Assembly (NCBI GenBank): GCA_033063855.1
Contig: CP093829.1
Span: 18,631,537-18,695,536 of the forward strand
From: Smittia aterrima
Lineage: Eukaryota; Arthropoda; Insecta; Diptera; Chironomidae
Length of the DNA: 64,000 nucleotides
Direction of reading: 5' to 3'
Every line of letters begins with the position of its first letter. Positions within the stretch are counted from its first letter, which is position 1. Both the position numbers and the translations under genes were made by a program. Below the pieces are notes generated by a model. It searched no databases and was not told where the DNA came from. It saw only the letters and a program-made list of their open reading frames with translations. Below are positions 22,617 to 35,100 of the stretch, piece after piece.

Positions 22617-25600
22617 TCAAGGAGTCCTGCTCACCAGCATTTTTTGTTTCTTTAATAAATCTGGAAATAAGACATGTATCATACTATTATCTAAATATGA
22701 AATGAAGGCCTAGTAAATGGTTAAATACTCAAATAAAAATATTACCATGAAATCTCTTAGTTAGCGAGAAAAACGCATTTTAATAAACTCCAGTTTAACG
22801 GAAAAATTTAAAGCGACCACTTTTGGGAAATTTTCTGAAATTCTGAGAACGACGAGTCGGCCAGTTAACAAAATTCACTTAATTAGACGCGATAAAGTTG
22901 ATTAAACGCCATAATTCATTCTGCAAAAGAAAACTGTTGCAGAGCCATCAACTCAGTCGTTTTAGAGCAAAGCATTAAGTTTAATTAAATTTAAAGTTTC
23001 TAATTCTATGAAGAAAGATGTTCTATGAAGAAGCTCCAGCGTTTCAATCTCCAGCATTGCAGGCAAAGGTAAAAATGAATTTCAATTACAAAAGATCTAT
23101 TTGATTGTCGCTTTATTCTGATAAGGAAATCCAGTTAAATATTTCAAGTACTTTTCTTGGCTTTGATAACTTAATTCCACGTTCAGTAAGATCATAACCG
23201 CATTAATTGCACGAAGGTGAATGAATAAATAGAATGCCTAACGACACTTGATCCTGTTTATCTTTACATTAAGACTCTCTCGAAGCCTCTTGAGAGTTGC
23301 GCAAATAATGAAGACACTTAAGTGAGTGGCGATCCAATCAAGTGAAGCAGCAGATTTCCGTTTCTTTTTTTTCTGCTGAGATTATTGAGTCGAATTATGT
23401 GTCATATCTCCTCATCTTCACAAAACGCTGATCTTCTTTTCTTGTGGTTCTTTGTCTGGTGCGGAGATCCTCTTACAACAATGTGCCATTATGTAGTTCG
23501 AATCTCGATGTATGTAAGAGAAATGTGTTTTCAGTGGTTCGAGAACAAATTGTAACAGCGAAAGGTTTTGTAAAGTCTCTCGCTGCGGACATAAAAAAAA
23601 GTCTTGAAACTCTTTGGTATCATAAACATCGAGAAGATGCGACATGAGAGTGAGAACTTAATTTCAGTGTTTCGCTTTCAATTTCACCGCTAATTAAATT
23701 GAGGCAAGAACCTTCAGACAAAGCCAATTAAATTTGCATTGTTTAATTATGGGAAGTTTTCTCCTCGTGCAGCCGTTGACCCGAAAACACAAAATTCGCC
23801 TTCTCAAACTTCTTCGCAAATTCGAAATTTATTTCTCATCAACGACGAGCGAAGAATGCGGGAAAATGCAAATTAAAACTTAACTCTGGTGTTGGAAGCC
23901 TGATTGGAATGTGTTGATAATGAAGTCGCTCTCCCATAACAGTTTTCGGCAGGTGATGAATTCACTTCAAGCACCACCTTTGATGCTTTTGTTTCGACAG
24001 TTGCGCAAGACTTGGAGCTCGCACACTTTTCCTTTGTCATTAATAACCGTAATGATTGTCAAGTTCCTTTCATCGCGACATGCGTGATCGCATCACTGAA
24101 CGCGAAATGCAGCTTTAGCACTCTCATCTAATGCATTAAGCCATTTACACCTGTTCTAGCTTCGCTCCATGTTTCGTGTCAACTATATTAATGCTCAACC
24201 TGTTGATAGACATTTCTACGATTCGCCAGAAAAAAAAACCAGAAGCCATTGAGCGCGAGAAAATATTATGCAAACGCCATCGAGTTGTTTAAGGTGTGCA
24301 TTGGACAAGTTCATGTCGAACAAGAGATTTGAATTTTCGCGATTTCTCGGCAAGTGAAAATTCAAATAACGAATTCAAATTTTCCCATTCGAGCTCAAGC
24401 TTAACTACAGCTCAATGCAGAAAAGTTGAAGTATCAGAGACAGATCTAAGGCCACCACGAATCTTGTCACATGACATTTCAGATGATTTATTAGATTTCA
24501 TTTAAGTCGTGCGCGACCATTCGCGAGTAATTACGGAAAAGTGCAATGCGATCCGAAACGAGGCTAAATGCTCTGAAGCTCTTAAAACTTTATGAAAAAG
24601 TGTTAATTATGCAATGTTTGTTTGGTTAACTATTGCACTCTCAGGCTTCGACTCGACTGATTTTGATTAAGTGGAATGTTCGAAATGTTTTAATGCTTTA
24701 AATTGACTCGTGCTTGTGCTTTGAGTTATTGAACGGTCGGAGCTATTAGTTTGAGTATGTGAGAACATTAAAAACCAAAGATTTCATTGAGAAATTCTTG
24801 TGGTTTATAGTTTGCATTTCGAAACAAACGAAAGTTTCCTACTGAGCTGAGTCAAAGAGGATAAACTTCTTTCTCGTGATGAGTTTGCAAGTTTTATTTC
24901 TTTAGCGAATCTGTTGTGACTGAATTACGATTTGATCTGTTTGGAAAGCAAGCGATGTAAAGAAACACTTGCAAATAAAATAATTTATTGCTCCGACCTC
25001 TTGCTGAATTGTGTCCCTGACAATAGCTAAGCCTAAATCGAGATTCTTTGTTTTGATTTCTTCTCTCTCTCTAAGCTTGTGAGTGTCTTAAGTCGTTTTC
25101 ATAGCTTTGCGAAAGATCATTAAACAAATTCTTTGTTACTCTTTTAAAGTTCATGACGATCGTGAAGTTATTTCTTTTTTTGCGGCGGCCGAAAGTGAAA
25201 CTGGCTCTTCTTGATTTATTGACAGCTTTTCATGACTTCAACGATTTCCGTGTCTTGAGTTAATGGGAAAAGCTTCGAGTGAACTTTAGTTAGTTACATC
25301 GAAGTGAATGATGCTTAATCGCGTTGTTTCACCTTCGCGTGAGAACATGAATTCAAATTTAGTCTTGTTCTGGTAGCTTTGCTACTCATCGTATCAGCTT
25401 CATTTCACAGAACTTTTTTTGCTGTCGTCAATTTCGCGAATGATCGTTTAAAAGACAATGGAAGTTGAAAGACAAACGAAGAAACTGAGACGACGACATA
25501 TGAAATGACACATTCAAGAGAGAAGAATTCCCATGATTTCCTTTCTCTCTTCGCGAGTTGCCTGATCGTGTTGCTTTTGTGTTGATAACAGCATCGAATG

Positions 25601-26793
25601 CTGTTCGCAGACATGTAATTTCCCGGGTAATCGCATTAAAAGAGCTAATGACATTGAATAGCCGAGTCGCCAACTCTTTGTTCACGATGCGTCATCTCTC
25701 TTTGATCGCACAACACACAAGCACACACAAAAGAGATCCGATCAGGGTCAATCGGGAAATTTGATCACCGCGACCATTAAACCGAACGAACGGACGAGGG
25801 AAGACAAAACTCCGAAGAAATAACAATAATTTGTTTGATGACTCTCTTTCGCGAGCGACTCGACGTTTATGGCATTGAATAATCAATAAATCCCGCAGAA
25901 ATGATTAAATTACAAACATCCACCGGCTGAGAACAATTACGAAAACTTATGAAATTCAAATTCTGTCCTTAAACGATGGAATTTCCATTTTGGTTTCTCT
26001 TGATCAGAGGAGAATCTTCATGACTCTGTCACTCGTAATCTTCTCGATCCATCACTCATCATTTCGAGAGCGATTTTCTTTTGTCGTTTCCCCCCTCAAC
26101 CCTGCTCCGCAAGCTGTTTCTCCTCTATCGTAATAAAATATTGTTGCTGCTCTTTTTTTTGCTTCTCTGTTTTTACATTTTCATTCTTTTTTCACTCACT
26201 TTAATATGATTTTTTTTAAAGACGAAGCTCCGTGGTATAAAAAAGAACGTTAGCGTGTACATGTATGAGACCCGTGAACGTATATTACTCCGCTGGTAAC
26301 TTTTTTGTTGTTAAATGAGTCTACTTATGAAGTCAGTTTCATTCAAGTATTGGCTTGCTTAACAGCAGTACAATTTAAACTTTTTGTAATAATTTTTCGT
26401 TCGGTTTGGCGAATTTCGCGAAGTTTTTCTTGAAACAAAAAAAAAGAGTTTTTCGGGTGCGATCGACGCGATATTTTGTTTTGTTGACGTTTAGCTCTGC
26501 TGTCGATTAAATTTATTGCACAAAACAAGACAAAAAGAAGAAAAGTTGAAGAGCCATCATCCGCTTGTTTATGCTCTCTCCGAAGCCGATATGATGGATT
26601 GAATGTTTCATTGACTCTGCTGACGGTTCGACGTGAAGAAGCAAAAACTTTTAGTTGTGAAATATTTTTGTTGAAAAGAATAAAAAAAACTTTGAGGATT
26701 TTTTTTAAGTGAAAATATTTTAAAGACTTTTTTAAATGAAAATTGTGAAATAAAAGTGAAATATTTTCTCGAGCAAAGAGAACTTTTACGATC

Positions 26794-26844
26794 AGTTCAC
26801 TGCACATCGGATTACAAAGCAAACAATGCTGAATTGAATTCTAC
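26794..26844 (+). other. Possible untranslated first exon of lowfat
   Basis: An initiator-like TCAGTT (A at 26794) is followed by a clean donor, CTAC|GTAAGT, at 26845. It could splice to the acceptor ending at 28924 (CTCCCATTTCCAG). It contains one short upstream ORF beginning ATGCTGAATTGA. No core element beyond the initiator is convincing, and the TATAAAA at about 26236 is an alternative promoter. Confidence 0.25.
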
Positions 26845-28924
26845 GTAAGTACAAACGACAAACTGTGAGAAAGTTCTGACGATTTAATTATTCGTCTCGC
26901 GATCTGAATAGGAAATCTCGTGTTCTCTCATGTCATGTCCGTGAATAAATTCAACGTTCGACTCCACTTCATATGGAAATTCAGTGCGCGAATGTAAATT
27001 GATTTATGAGGATTTTATTTAGTCATATTTGTCTTATTGACAGTTTGGCATACATTCCTTTCGCCTAAAGCGCGATGCTATCGCTGAGTTGCTGAGTGAG
27101 ACTGAAAGAAAAATGCAATCGGGTGAGAAAATGAAATTCTACCGCCTTGCTAGAAATTCTCCCGAGTGGCGTAATTAATTGTTTCGCGCGGTTCTTTGCC
27201 ACAAGAGTTTCTCGAGATAGACAAATTTGTGTAATAAATTAAACTCCGTCGATGTGTGACAGTTTGAGATTAAAGAGAAAGAAAGGAATCCCTTGCGAGA
27301 TGAAGCCCGCGATATGATTAATAGCTCGGATTGCATGGGAACCTTTGCTTTGATTCAGTTTCTTATTTTTCTCTCCTTCGTTCAACGTCTGACAAGACAT
27401 TTTTTTTTTCTCTTTCGATTGACGAGTGCAGAAATAATCGATAATTGCATAATTTCGCGACATCACGATTTGTCCTCAAGGTTCGTCTCATCAGACAAAT
27501 GTTCGAGTCTCGCCTTTATGGTCCATGAAAATGGTTCTTAACGAATAAATTACAGACGAAGTGTGAAGGAATCGGCTCAATTTACTCGACAGCAGCAACA
27601 GCTGAACGATCGATCGAGATATTTCAAGATTTATCGAATTTTCTCTTCGCAAATATTCCAATTAATCTTCAAATGAATCTAGCACGCGGTAGCTACTCAA
27701 AAAAGCTTTGATTGTTCTCAAGCAGATGCGGCAATCAACAAATCGGGTGGATTCGATAATTGAATCAATTATTTAATTAAATTGTAGACTTTTCCCGTCT
27801 TCTCTTTTGCTCCATTCCGCAAAAGTCTTCTATGCTGCGGTTGCCGTTCGCTTCAAGGCATTAAACTTGAAAACGATGAGTTTGAGACAATGGCGATAGG
27901 TTTCTATTGAAAGATTCTTGAACCAAGCACGAGATCAATAAAAATTATAATCGCCTTAGAAATCCAGTAATTCACGTCGCGAAAGAATTTGTGAATGTCT
28001 TTATTCCTTTTGGATACTTTGTGATACTTTGTAAAGGAATTGAGCGCGACTACTTTTTCAAACTGTATCATCAGATTTGATATTTGAGAAGCAATTAAAA
28101 GATTAAAGCTCCCCGAAAGCCGTTTGATGGCAATTTTATCTCAAGCTGGAGACCTCAATCCAAAAGATGAAGTTGGCAAAACAAAGACGACCTGCACGAC
28201 TAGCGGAGAGTCGTCTTTGTCAATGTATTTCTTCTGTCGCGCAACGGATGTGCCCACATAAAAACCTAATAAAAGCTCGTCTGTCGGGAAGTCTCACATA
28301 ACACAATGAACCAATAAAAAGAAAATTACTCATCGCCAGTCACCACATCCTTCTCATTAACCGCACTGTGAAGTGAACTTGAGAAGAGCGCAAAGGAGGA
28401 ACAAAGACACCGAATTGCGTTGAGAACACAAGAATTTAATTAAATGGAGAACTGCGAACAGCTGAAATTATTTCGGCTTATGCAAAAGACAAAGATTCTC
28501 TTTTTCTTCGCGTCTTCTCGAGGAATTTCGTTTTTATTTCGAGTTCTCAGCAAAAGCGACAAAAGCGATTTCTATTTTCAATTTCAAGTTATGATGACAC
28601 TTCCGTTTACGAATCTTTCTAATCTCAAGATGATCTCAAAATTGTCTCAATTTGAATCACGCAGAGGAAGAATCTCGCAAAACGAGAATCGTCAAAAGTG
28701 ATGAAAGTTTTTTTCTCGCAATCGAACGTAAAAGCTCGACGAGAGTCAAGCGATACGAAGAAAAAGTGGAGTATCATTAAAAGTAATTGATCCGTCATTT
28801 TATTAGTTTAAGAGATTGATTGGATTTTTCTTTCTTCTCTTCTTCAATCATCTGCCGATGACGTCACTAATTGCAAATTCTTGTTACCTTTAAATTTCTC
28901 TCTCTTTCTCTCTCCCATTTCCAG

Positions 28925-29128
28925 AAGAACATGCACGAAGATTCATCAAAACTCGTTTCTTAAGAACAAAGAAAAAGACGCGAAACATGAGAGAAGCAAT
29001 CTAGACTATTAAGGATTAATGTTAAGTGCAAAGTAAGAGTCGAGCGCAAAAAGTGATTCCTAATGTGATTAAACGACTAGCAAAATTTATATAAATTAAG
29101 TAAGTGAGCGCTCTTAAAGGAAGTTAAA
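28925..29128 (+). promoter_or_regulatory. lowfat 5' leader with four upstream ATGs
   Basis: A pyrimidine-rich tract (about 28896-28920) and CCAG at 28921-28924 make a good splice acceptor ahead of the lowfat ATG. The 204-nt leader has upstream ORFs at 28931-28963 (10 codons), 28987-29004 (5 codons), 29019-29036 (5 codons) and a bare ATG-TGA at 29063-29068. All end before the main ATG at 29129, so translation is likely damped or controlled. The upstream splice partner is uncertain. Confidence 0.45.
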
Positions 29129-32100
29129 ATGCAGCAGACGAACGGCGTGACAACGGTCATCAGTCAAGAGCAAAGTGATTTAGTGACATCAGCGACGATT
29201 TCAGCTGGCGGTGGTCAAAAAGATCCCATCAAGAATGGCAAGAGCATTGTTATCGCGAGTAATCCAGCGAGTAAGACAAATAAGATCACGACGCTAATAA
29301 CGAACGCAAATAATAGCAAATCTGCCTGTAACATTAACAACAATAATAGCACAACGACAAATAAGAATAATAGCGACAATAAAAGCGTCTCAAACGGGCG
29401 TGCAGATGTTATCGTCACCAATTTGCAACATAAATTAAACGCATCGAAGAAGAGTGCTACGATCTCTGAAGCGACACCGAATCAAACGTCATCAGACACG
29501 AATGGCAATAGCAAAACGAGTGCGACAGCTCCACTGCCTGATGCCCGGGCCAAGCAAGTGCTGAAAGAAGCTGTCGATGCTGTCGTTAATAGTTTTACGA
29601 AACACACTCAAGGCTATGGCAGAGGTGAGTTCATTAATTTAAATATAAATCTTTATTTTTGTCGCCGGGACTTCGGATAACATCAACCTAATTAAAAATA
29701 TCTTTCTCGACTCGAAGAGATTCGCGAAAAGACATTTTTGTGCACACTTAAGCTGTTGGGAGGGAATAAAGCGGACGATAATTATTACTTTTTCGGTCGT
29801 TCGCGAGGTTTGTGTGTGTCCGAGGCAATTTAAAGATCTCTCAACTCAATCGAAATGAAATGAAATGAGATGTGACTCATACTGCGCGTGCAGATTTTAT
29901 TTCCATCGATCCGGTTCGATGAATTACTGAATTTCGGTAAAAGTGGCTTTCGGCTTTAGAAATATTGATTTTATTGTGAAAAAGTCAATCGCTCAATGCC
30001 GAAGGTGCCAATGATAGGCATCAATCAATTGAGTGGGTAATTTTGAGGTTTCACACGATTCCATTGTTGCGTTGAATCCAATCAAGATGTGACTCGATAG
30101 TTGGACAATGTCAACGTTAAATGTCGGTAAGCTTTAAACAGAGATTGAAGCTTAATTGTTGGAAGGGCGACGACGCTTGTCTGAAGATCTTGAATCAATT
30201 AAATCTTAAAAATTGAGATTTCATTTACTTTATTGACAATAATGCCAGGACTTTAATTAAGCCAATTGATTTGCAATTAAAGATCGAACCGTATTTAGCT
30301 GCTTCCACTCAAAACGGACGACGAGAGAAGCAGATGACTAAAAGCTTCATTGCTCATAATGGAAATTGCAAAATTATGCAATAATCTTAGCAGAAGGAGT
30401 TTCGTGTACGGACGAGAGGAGAGAACAAGTTACTGACTGCCCGATGGCGATTCGCCTGCCGTATGTTTGATGAGAGACAGAGAAAGATGAACATTCTTTC
30501 TCGTCGCGGCGGAATGTTGCGATTTTAAAATATGAAAATACAATTAATCCCCTTATCATGTGATATTAAACATTTTGCTTTGCCACGCTTCGACGTCGTG
30601 AATGATTTCAGTGCTTTCAGAATCAACATTCTCAAGAATAGGTTGTGAACCGATTTCCATCTTCAATCTTTTATAACGGTCTCGAGATTCTCGTCTCTCT
30701 CTCTCTCCCATCGGCTTCTTCGACCCGTTAATGAATTACTAAACTGATTTGAAGGTCTTAAGTGTCCAACGAACGTCTCATCTGACACTGGGTTTGATTT
30801 ATCGTCTTATTGTAACTGAAAAACGAAATCTCCTTCGTTTCATTCCGCTCTGTGATTCAGAAGTAAAGCATTCAGAACTGAAATAGGTCAAGGGCTTCTC
30901 AAAACAATTGAACTGCAACAAACCATTTCTGATTACTTGAGTTTACCTTTTTTTTACTCACTCCACAATAAGATTTATTGCGCAAAAATATTTTACAGTT
31001 CGGAGCGCCGATAGGTAACAAATTCATTATTGCATGCCCGTTGCAGTTATTGAGCAATGTCGATTTTTTTTTTGTAACTTGCGCAAGCGAAAATAAGAAT
31101 TGGAGTTCAATACTTTCATTCTACATGAAAGGGCATTGTACGGTAGTTAGGTTAATCTCTCTCTACTCTAGAAAAGTCGACATTTTAATTACGTTTTTTA
31201 ACGTTCGAACAATGAGAGCAAAATAATAAAAAAAAAGTTTTACACATTTTGAGCTTGAAACGCGTGGGATTTGAGAATTAAACACAATGCACATCAATTA
31301 GAGTCGTTCTAATTAATTTATTTCTTCGATCGAAGCGATAAAATCTTTTTTATTACTTAACAGTGCCGTTGACTTTTATTGACTTGACGATTGAGTCATT
31401 TTCCTTTTCCCTAATTTCAATGTCTGAGAAAATCGTTTTCTAACCATCGAGGAAGCAATTTATTTGTTGACAAGAAAGCTTCGTGAGATGCATAAATTGA
31501 ATATTTTATTGGATGAACTTTTGATCTTTGTCCGGCCAGAAGGGTGACCGCAATTTAACTGGGGAATTCTTCATCTCAAGCTCACATTCTCTCCGGTCTC
31601 GAGTTCAATATTTCTTTTCAATTAAAAACTGAAACCACAGAAAAAGTTTTACGATCTTACCGAAAAAAAAAGCGAAATGTAAATTATTTAAAAGTGCGCA
31701 TATGCTCGTGCTCTGGCGTGAATAAAAGTGAGATTTGGAACGCGAGGATCGAAGATTTCAAGAGAAACCTTAAAACACTCGTCTCAAGTATCAACTTCTT
31801 TAATTCGTAATCTCTCTCGAGTCTCTCCTTCAATCAAGCGAAGCTGATTGCTCGAACGAGATTAAAATGAATCTCGTTGACCATCGAGTAATTCAGATTC
31901 CTCAAACTGCAATAATCAAGCTGCAATCAATGATAACAGAAGAAGCTTCTTGAGTCCGGGAAGAGGGAAACATGTTACGAGCTATTAAAATAAATTATTT
32001 CCACCAAAAAATATTTTTTCTCCTTTACTTGCGAGAAACTCTTTTATTTTCGTTCCCACTGGTGTTGCGCGTCTTTCTCCTCGTGTACCTTTATCGAATT

Positions 32101-35100
32101 AATTATGGGGTTCGCGGATATTTGGGTCAAATTTAAAAATTTCACGAATGAACATCAATTTAAGAAAACCAGAGAAGCAGCAAAGTGAATCTGATTGCAA
32201 GAATTGCTGAGATAAACGATGGGAAACTTCAAGTTTAGAATGGCGAGATTCTAATTGCTTTGAAGATTATTGCCGACATCATTTCCGATTCGCCCATCAA
32301 TCGATAAAAATTCCTTTCATTATCGCGAATACTTTTTATTGTTCCATTGGCAATGAGTGAACGAAGACGAAATCTCATTGCGAATTCATCGCGCGAGACT
32401 TTAAATGCGAAGAGAAATATTTTCAATATATCGTCGAGTTTCCCATACTTTGAGTCGAGTCAAGTCAAGTCGAGAGATGTACACAGGCGATTGGGAGGGA
32501 AGAGGCAAATCGTGAAGCAGAATTTGTGATAATAAACGTGCTTCAGTTAAGTATTTAGCCTTTGGTTAACACAATAATCTGCCGAGGAAACCGTTTAATT
32601 TAAATGGCACGGGCATATGTGAGAAAAGTCTTCTTCTCGTACGCTTCCCGTTTCGTGTGCGCTTTACCAACATCGAGTAACCTTTGGTTATTAATAAAAA
32701 TTATTGTAATCATAATATTCGGAGTCGTGGCTTTAATAAAACGATCAGCGATCGTGGAGAAAGGAAATTGAGCGAGCACTGATTGATTGACCTCTCACCC
32801 TTTGAGAAAATTGAGCCTCAATTTGCACTGAGCTGATGATTATGGGAAATTGATGAAGTTTGAAACGGACCATCAGCTACTTAACCCGTAACAAAGTGAG
32901 GAGGTCACGACGCAGCAATCACGTAGGCTGATCAAACAGCAAGAAGCTTTATGTGTGGCCAGTTGCTTTTAACACTTTGCAATCATTGATAATTCACGAT
33001 CCTATAAATTCATTGCTCGGAGCGTCCATCGTTTCCAGTTTCCGTCTGCTCGCCCTGGAAATGACAGCTCGAGAAGTATTCGAAGCACATCTTTTCCATT
33101 AAATCTCTTCTATTCACTTAAATCAATAACAGAAATTAAGAAATCATCACGCATATCATTAGCATCGTTACATGTTCTTCTCTCGCTTGCCTCGACTCTG
33201 CTTTTTTTTTCTTCATCTCGCGTTAAGACGTTTAAAAGGCAATAAATTCATTTTATTTATATCGTTTCCTCGCCACTTCGGCCATTTCGGTCGGATCTGC
33301 TTCGCTCGAGTTTTTATTTCACACGACAATGTCGAGTTAGCTAGAGAATCTCGGTTGAGGTCTCTGTTACAGTTTTTCTTTTCTTAATGGCTATCCAGAT
33401 ACCAGAAGCGTTTGAAGCGCTTTCGAAATCAAAGTAATTGGCATTTTCGAGTGAGAAATCTTTACAATGAACGGACGCTTAATGCACATTATCTTTGATC
33501 ATTTGTTATAAGCTTCAAAATAATCTCACACTGACCTCATCATTCTAGTTTCTTCTTGTTGTTCGCGTTTATCTCAATCACAACTTCTTTTCTTCTCTCA
33601 CTCACTCTCGCTCAGCTGACGATAAGTTAAATAATTTAAATTGAAAGTTTCTTTACAAGCATTGCAGTTTTTTTCATTCGATTCGTATAAATCATTCAAC
33701 GAAGCGAGAAGAAAAGAGTTCACGATGGGAAGTTGTTTCTCGAATTGAACGAGACCTGATGTGATTCTCGGGAAGAAGTCGACTCAGTTGGAGTGTGGAG
33801 CGAAGAATAAAAAGCTTTCATGGTCACTCAACACATCGGAGATTGCGTGGGCGTCGAGAAAACTAATCTTCGATTCTAATGAATTACGAACAGCGATTTT
33901 TTCCTCGAAACAAATTAGTAAGAGACATCTCTGAATTAAAATTGAATTAACTTTTTATCGCTGTAATTTATTGAATTCAATTTATTTCCGAGAAATCTCC
34001 TCGGCAGATGCGATTCGAGTGAGGAGCTCAGTAGAGAGAGAGACAATGGCAACCGATTTTCTTTCTTTCTTTAATGAAACACGATTCAACAATCAGTGAT
34101 TGTATGTTCTCGTGATCGCAGTCTCGAGTAAGCGCATGCAGCATTCATCATATCAAGCGCCAGGTAATTGTTCTAGGCCGTAGTTAACTGATAAATTGTT
34201 TACGGTAGCACGAACAATGCGAGGAATGTCGCGGCGACGACCTCGACGATCAAACAATCGAAAGAAAGTTATGACGGAATTTTCGCCATCACTTCGAATG
34301 ATTACTTTGTAATTTCCGTTACATTTTCTGCATCTTTGTTGATTTATTGGAGGTCTCCTCTCGCGAAGAAACGAGTTTTAATCGCTGAGCATGAATCATT
34401 CGAAAAAGCATTCCCGTTGTTACTAAAAACCCAGCGAAATGCCGCTCGTGTTTCATCATCGTCAACGTCCGGGGTCGCGGGCAAGTCAGTGCAGAGAATC
34501 GATTGAATAAATTTCAAAAATTTTATCTTTTTAATAAACGTTTGGCCACCTTCCTGGAATGAATTAACACACGCGTCCCTCTGTCAAGACTTCTCTTTCC
34601 TTCAACTTACGAGACAAACCCGATTCTTTTCCCCAATAAATTTTGAGTATTTATGTTTTCATTTACATATCATCTTGTTGGGTCTTCGACGAGAAGAAGA
34701 AATAAACAGACGTCGTGAATACACAACTCAACAATCTCCCAACTAATCTCCCAAATTATTAGGCGATGAAAGCATCAGAGAACTTCTCTTTTCTCTTCGA
34801 GCACACAGAGCTGCATTTTTAATTAGTCAAACGACTTCTTTCGATAATAATCTCGACGGATATAAACGTAAAGTCATTAACAGTTTCGAGATAATTGATG
34901 ACTGCACCGCCACTGCTGCTTGTTGATTTATCTTGTCCAACAAAACCTCAAACATAGCGAGAAACAGTAAACAAACGAGAGATAGTTGTAGGTCGCTTTT
35001 CACTGGAATATATTTTTATTTTGTTTTGTATAACATGAACGTGAATTTCTTTTCATTTCTCTTGCTCTCTTGTCGGCTTCTTCTGTTTCTGATTCTAAGC

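Larger units (their letters stand above)
21580..28924. other. Gene-poor spacer between HUWE1 and lowfat
   Basis: HUWE1 and lowfat are transcribed away from each other across this 7.3 kb. I found no supported coding exon; frames up to 159 codons occur but have low-complexity, Lys/Phe/Ser-rich translations. It holds the HUWE1 promoter, a hairpin and short direct repeats at 22.36-22.62 kb, a TATAAAA at about 26236, and a possible untranslated first exon of lowfat. AT-rich TAATTA-type motifs are frequent. Confidence 0.5.

Noticed and set aside
26343..26822. Minus-strand open frame of 159 codons
   Set aside because: The translation is Lys/Phe/Ser-rich from an A/T-biased stretch, with no signal, domain or splice context; the opposite strand shows a possible leader exon of lowfat.
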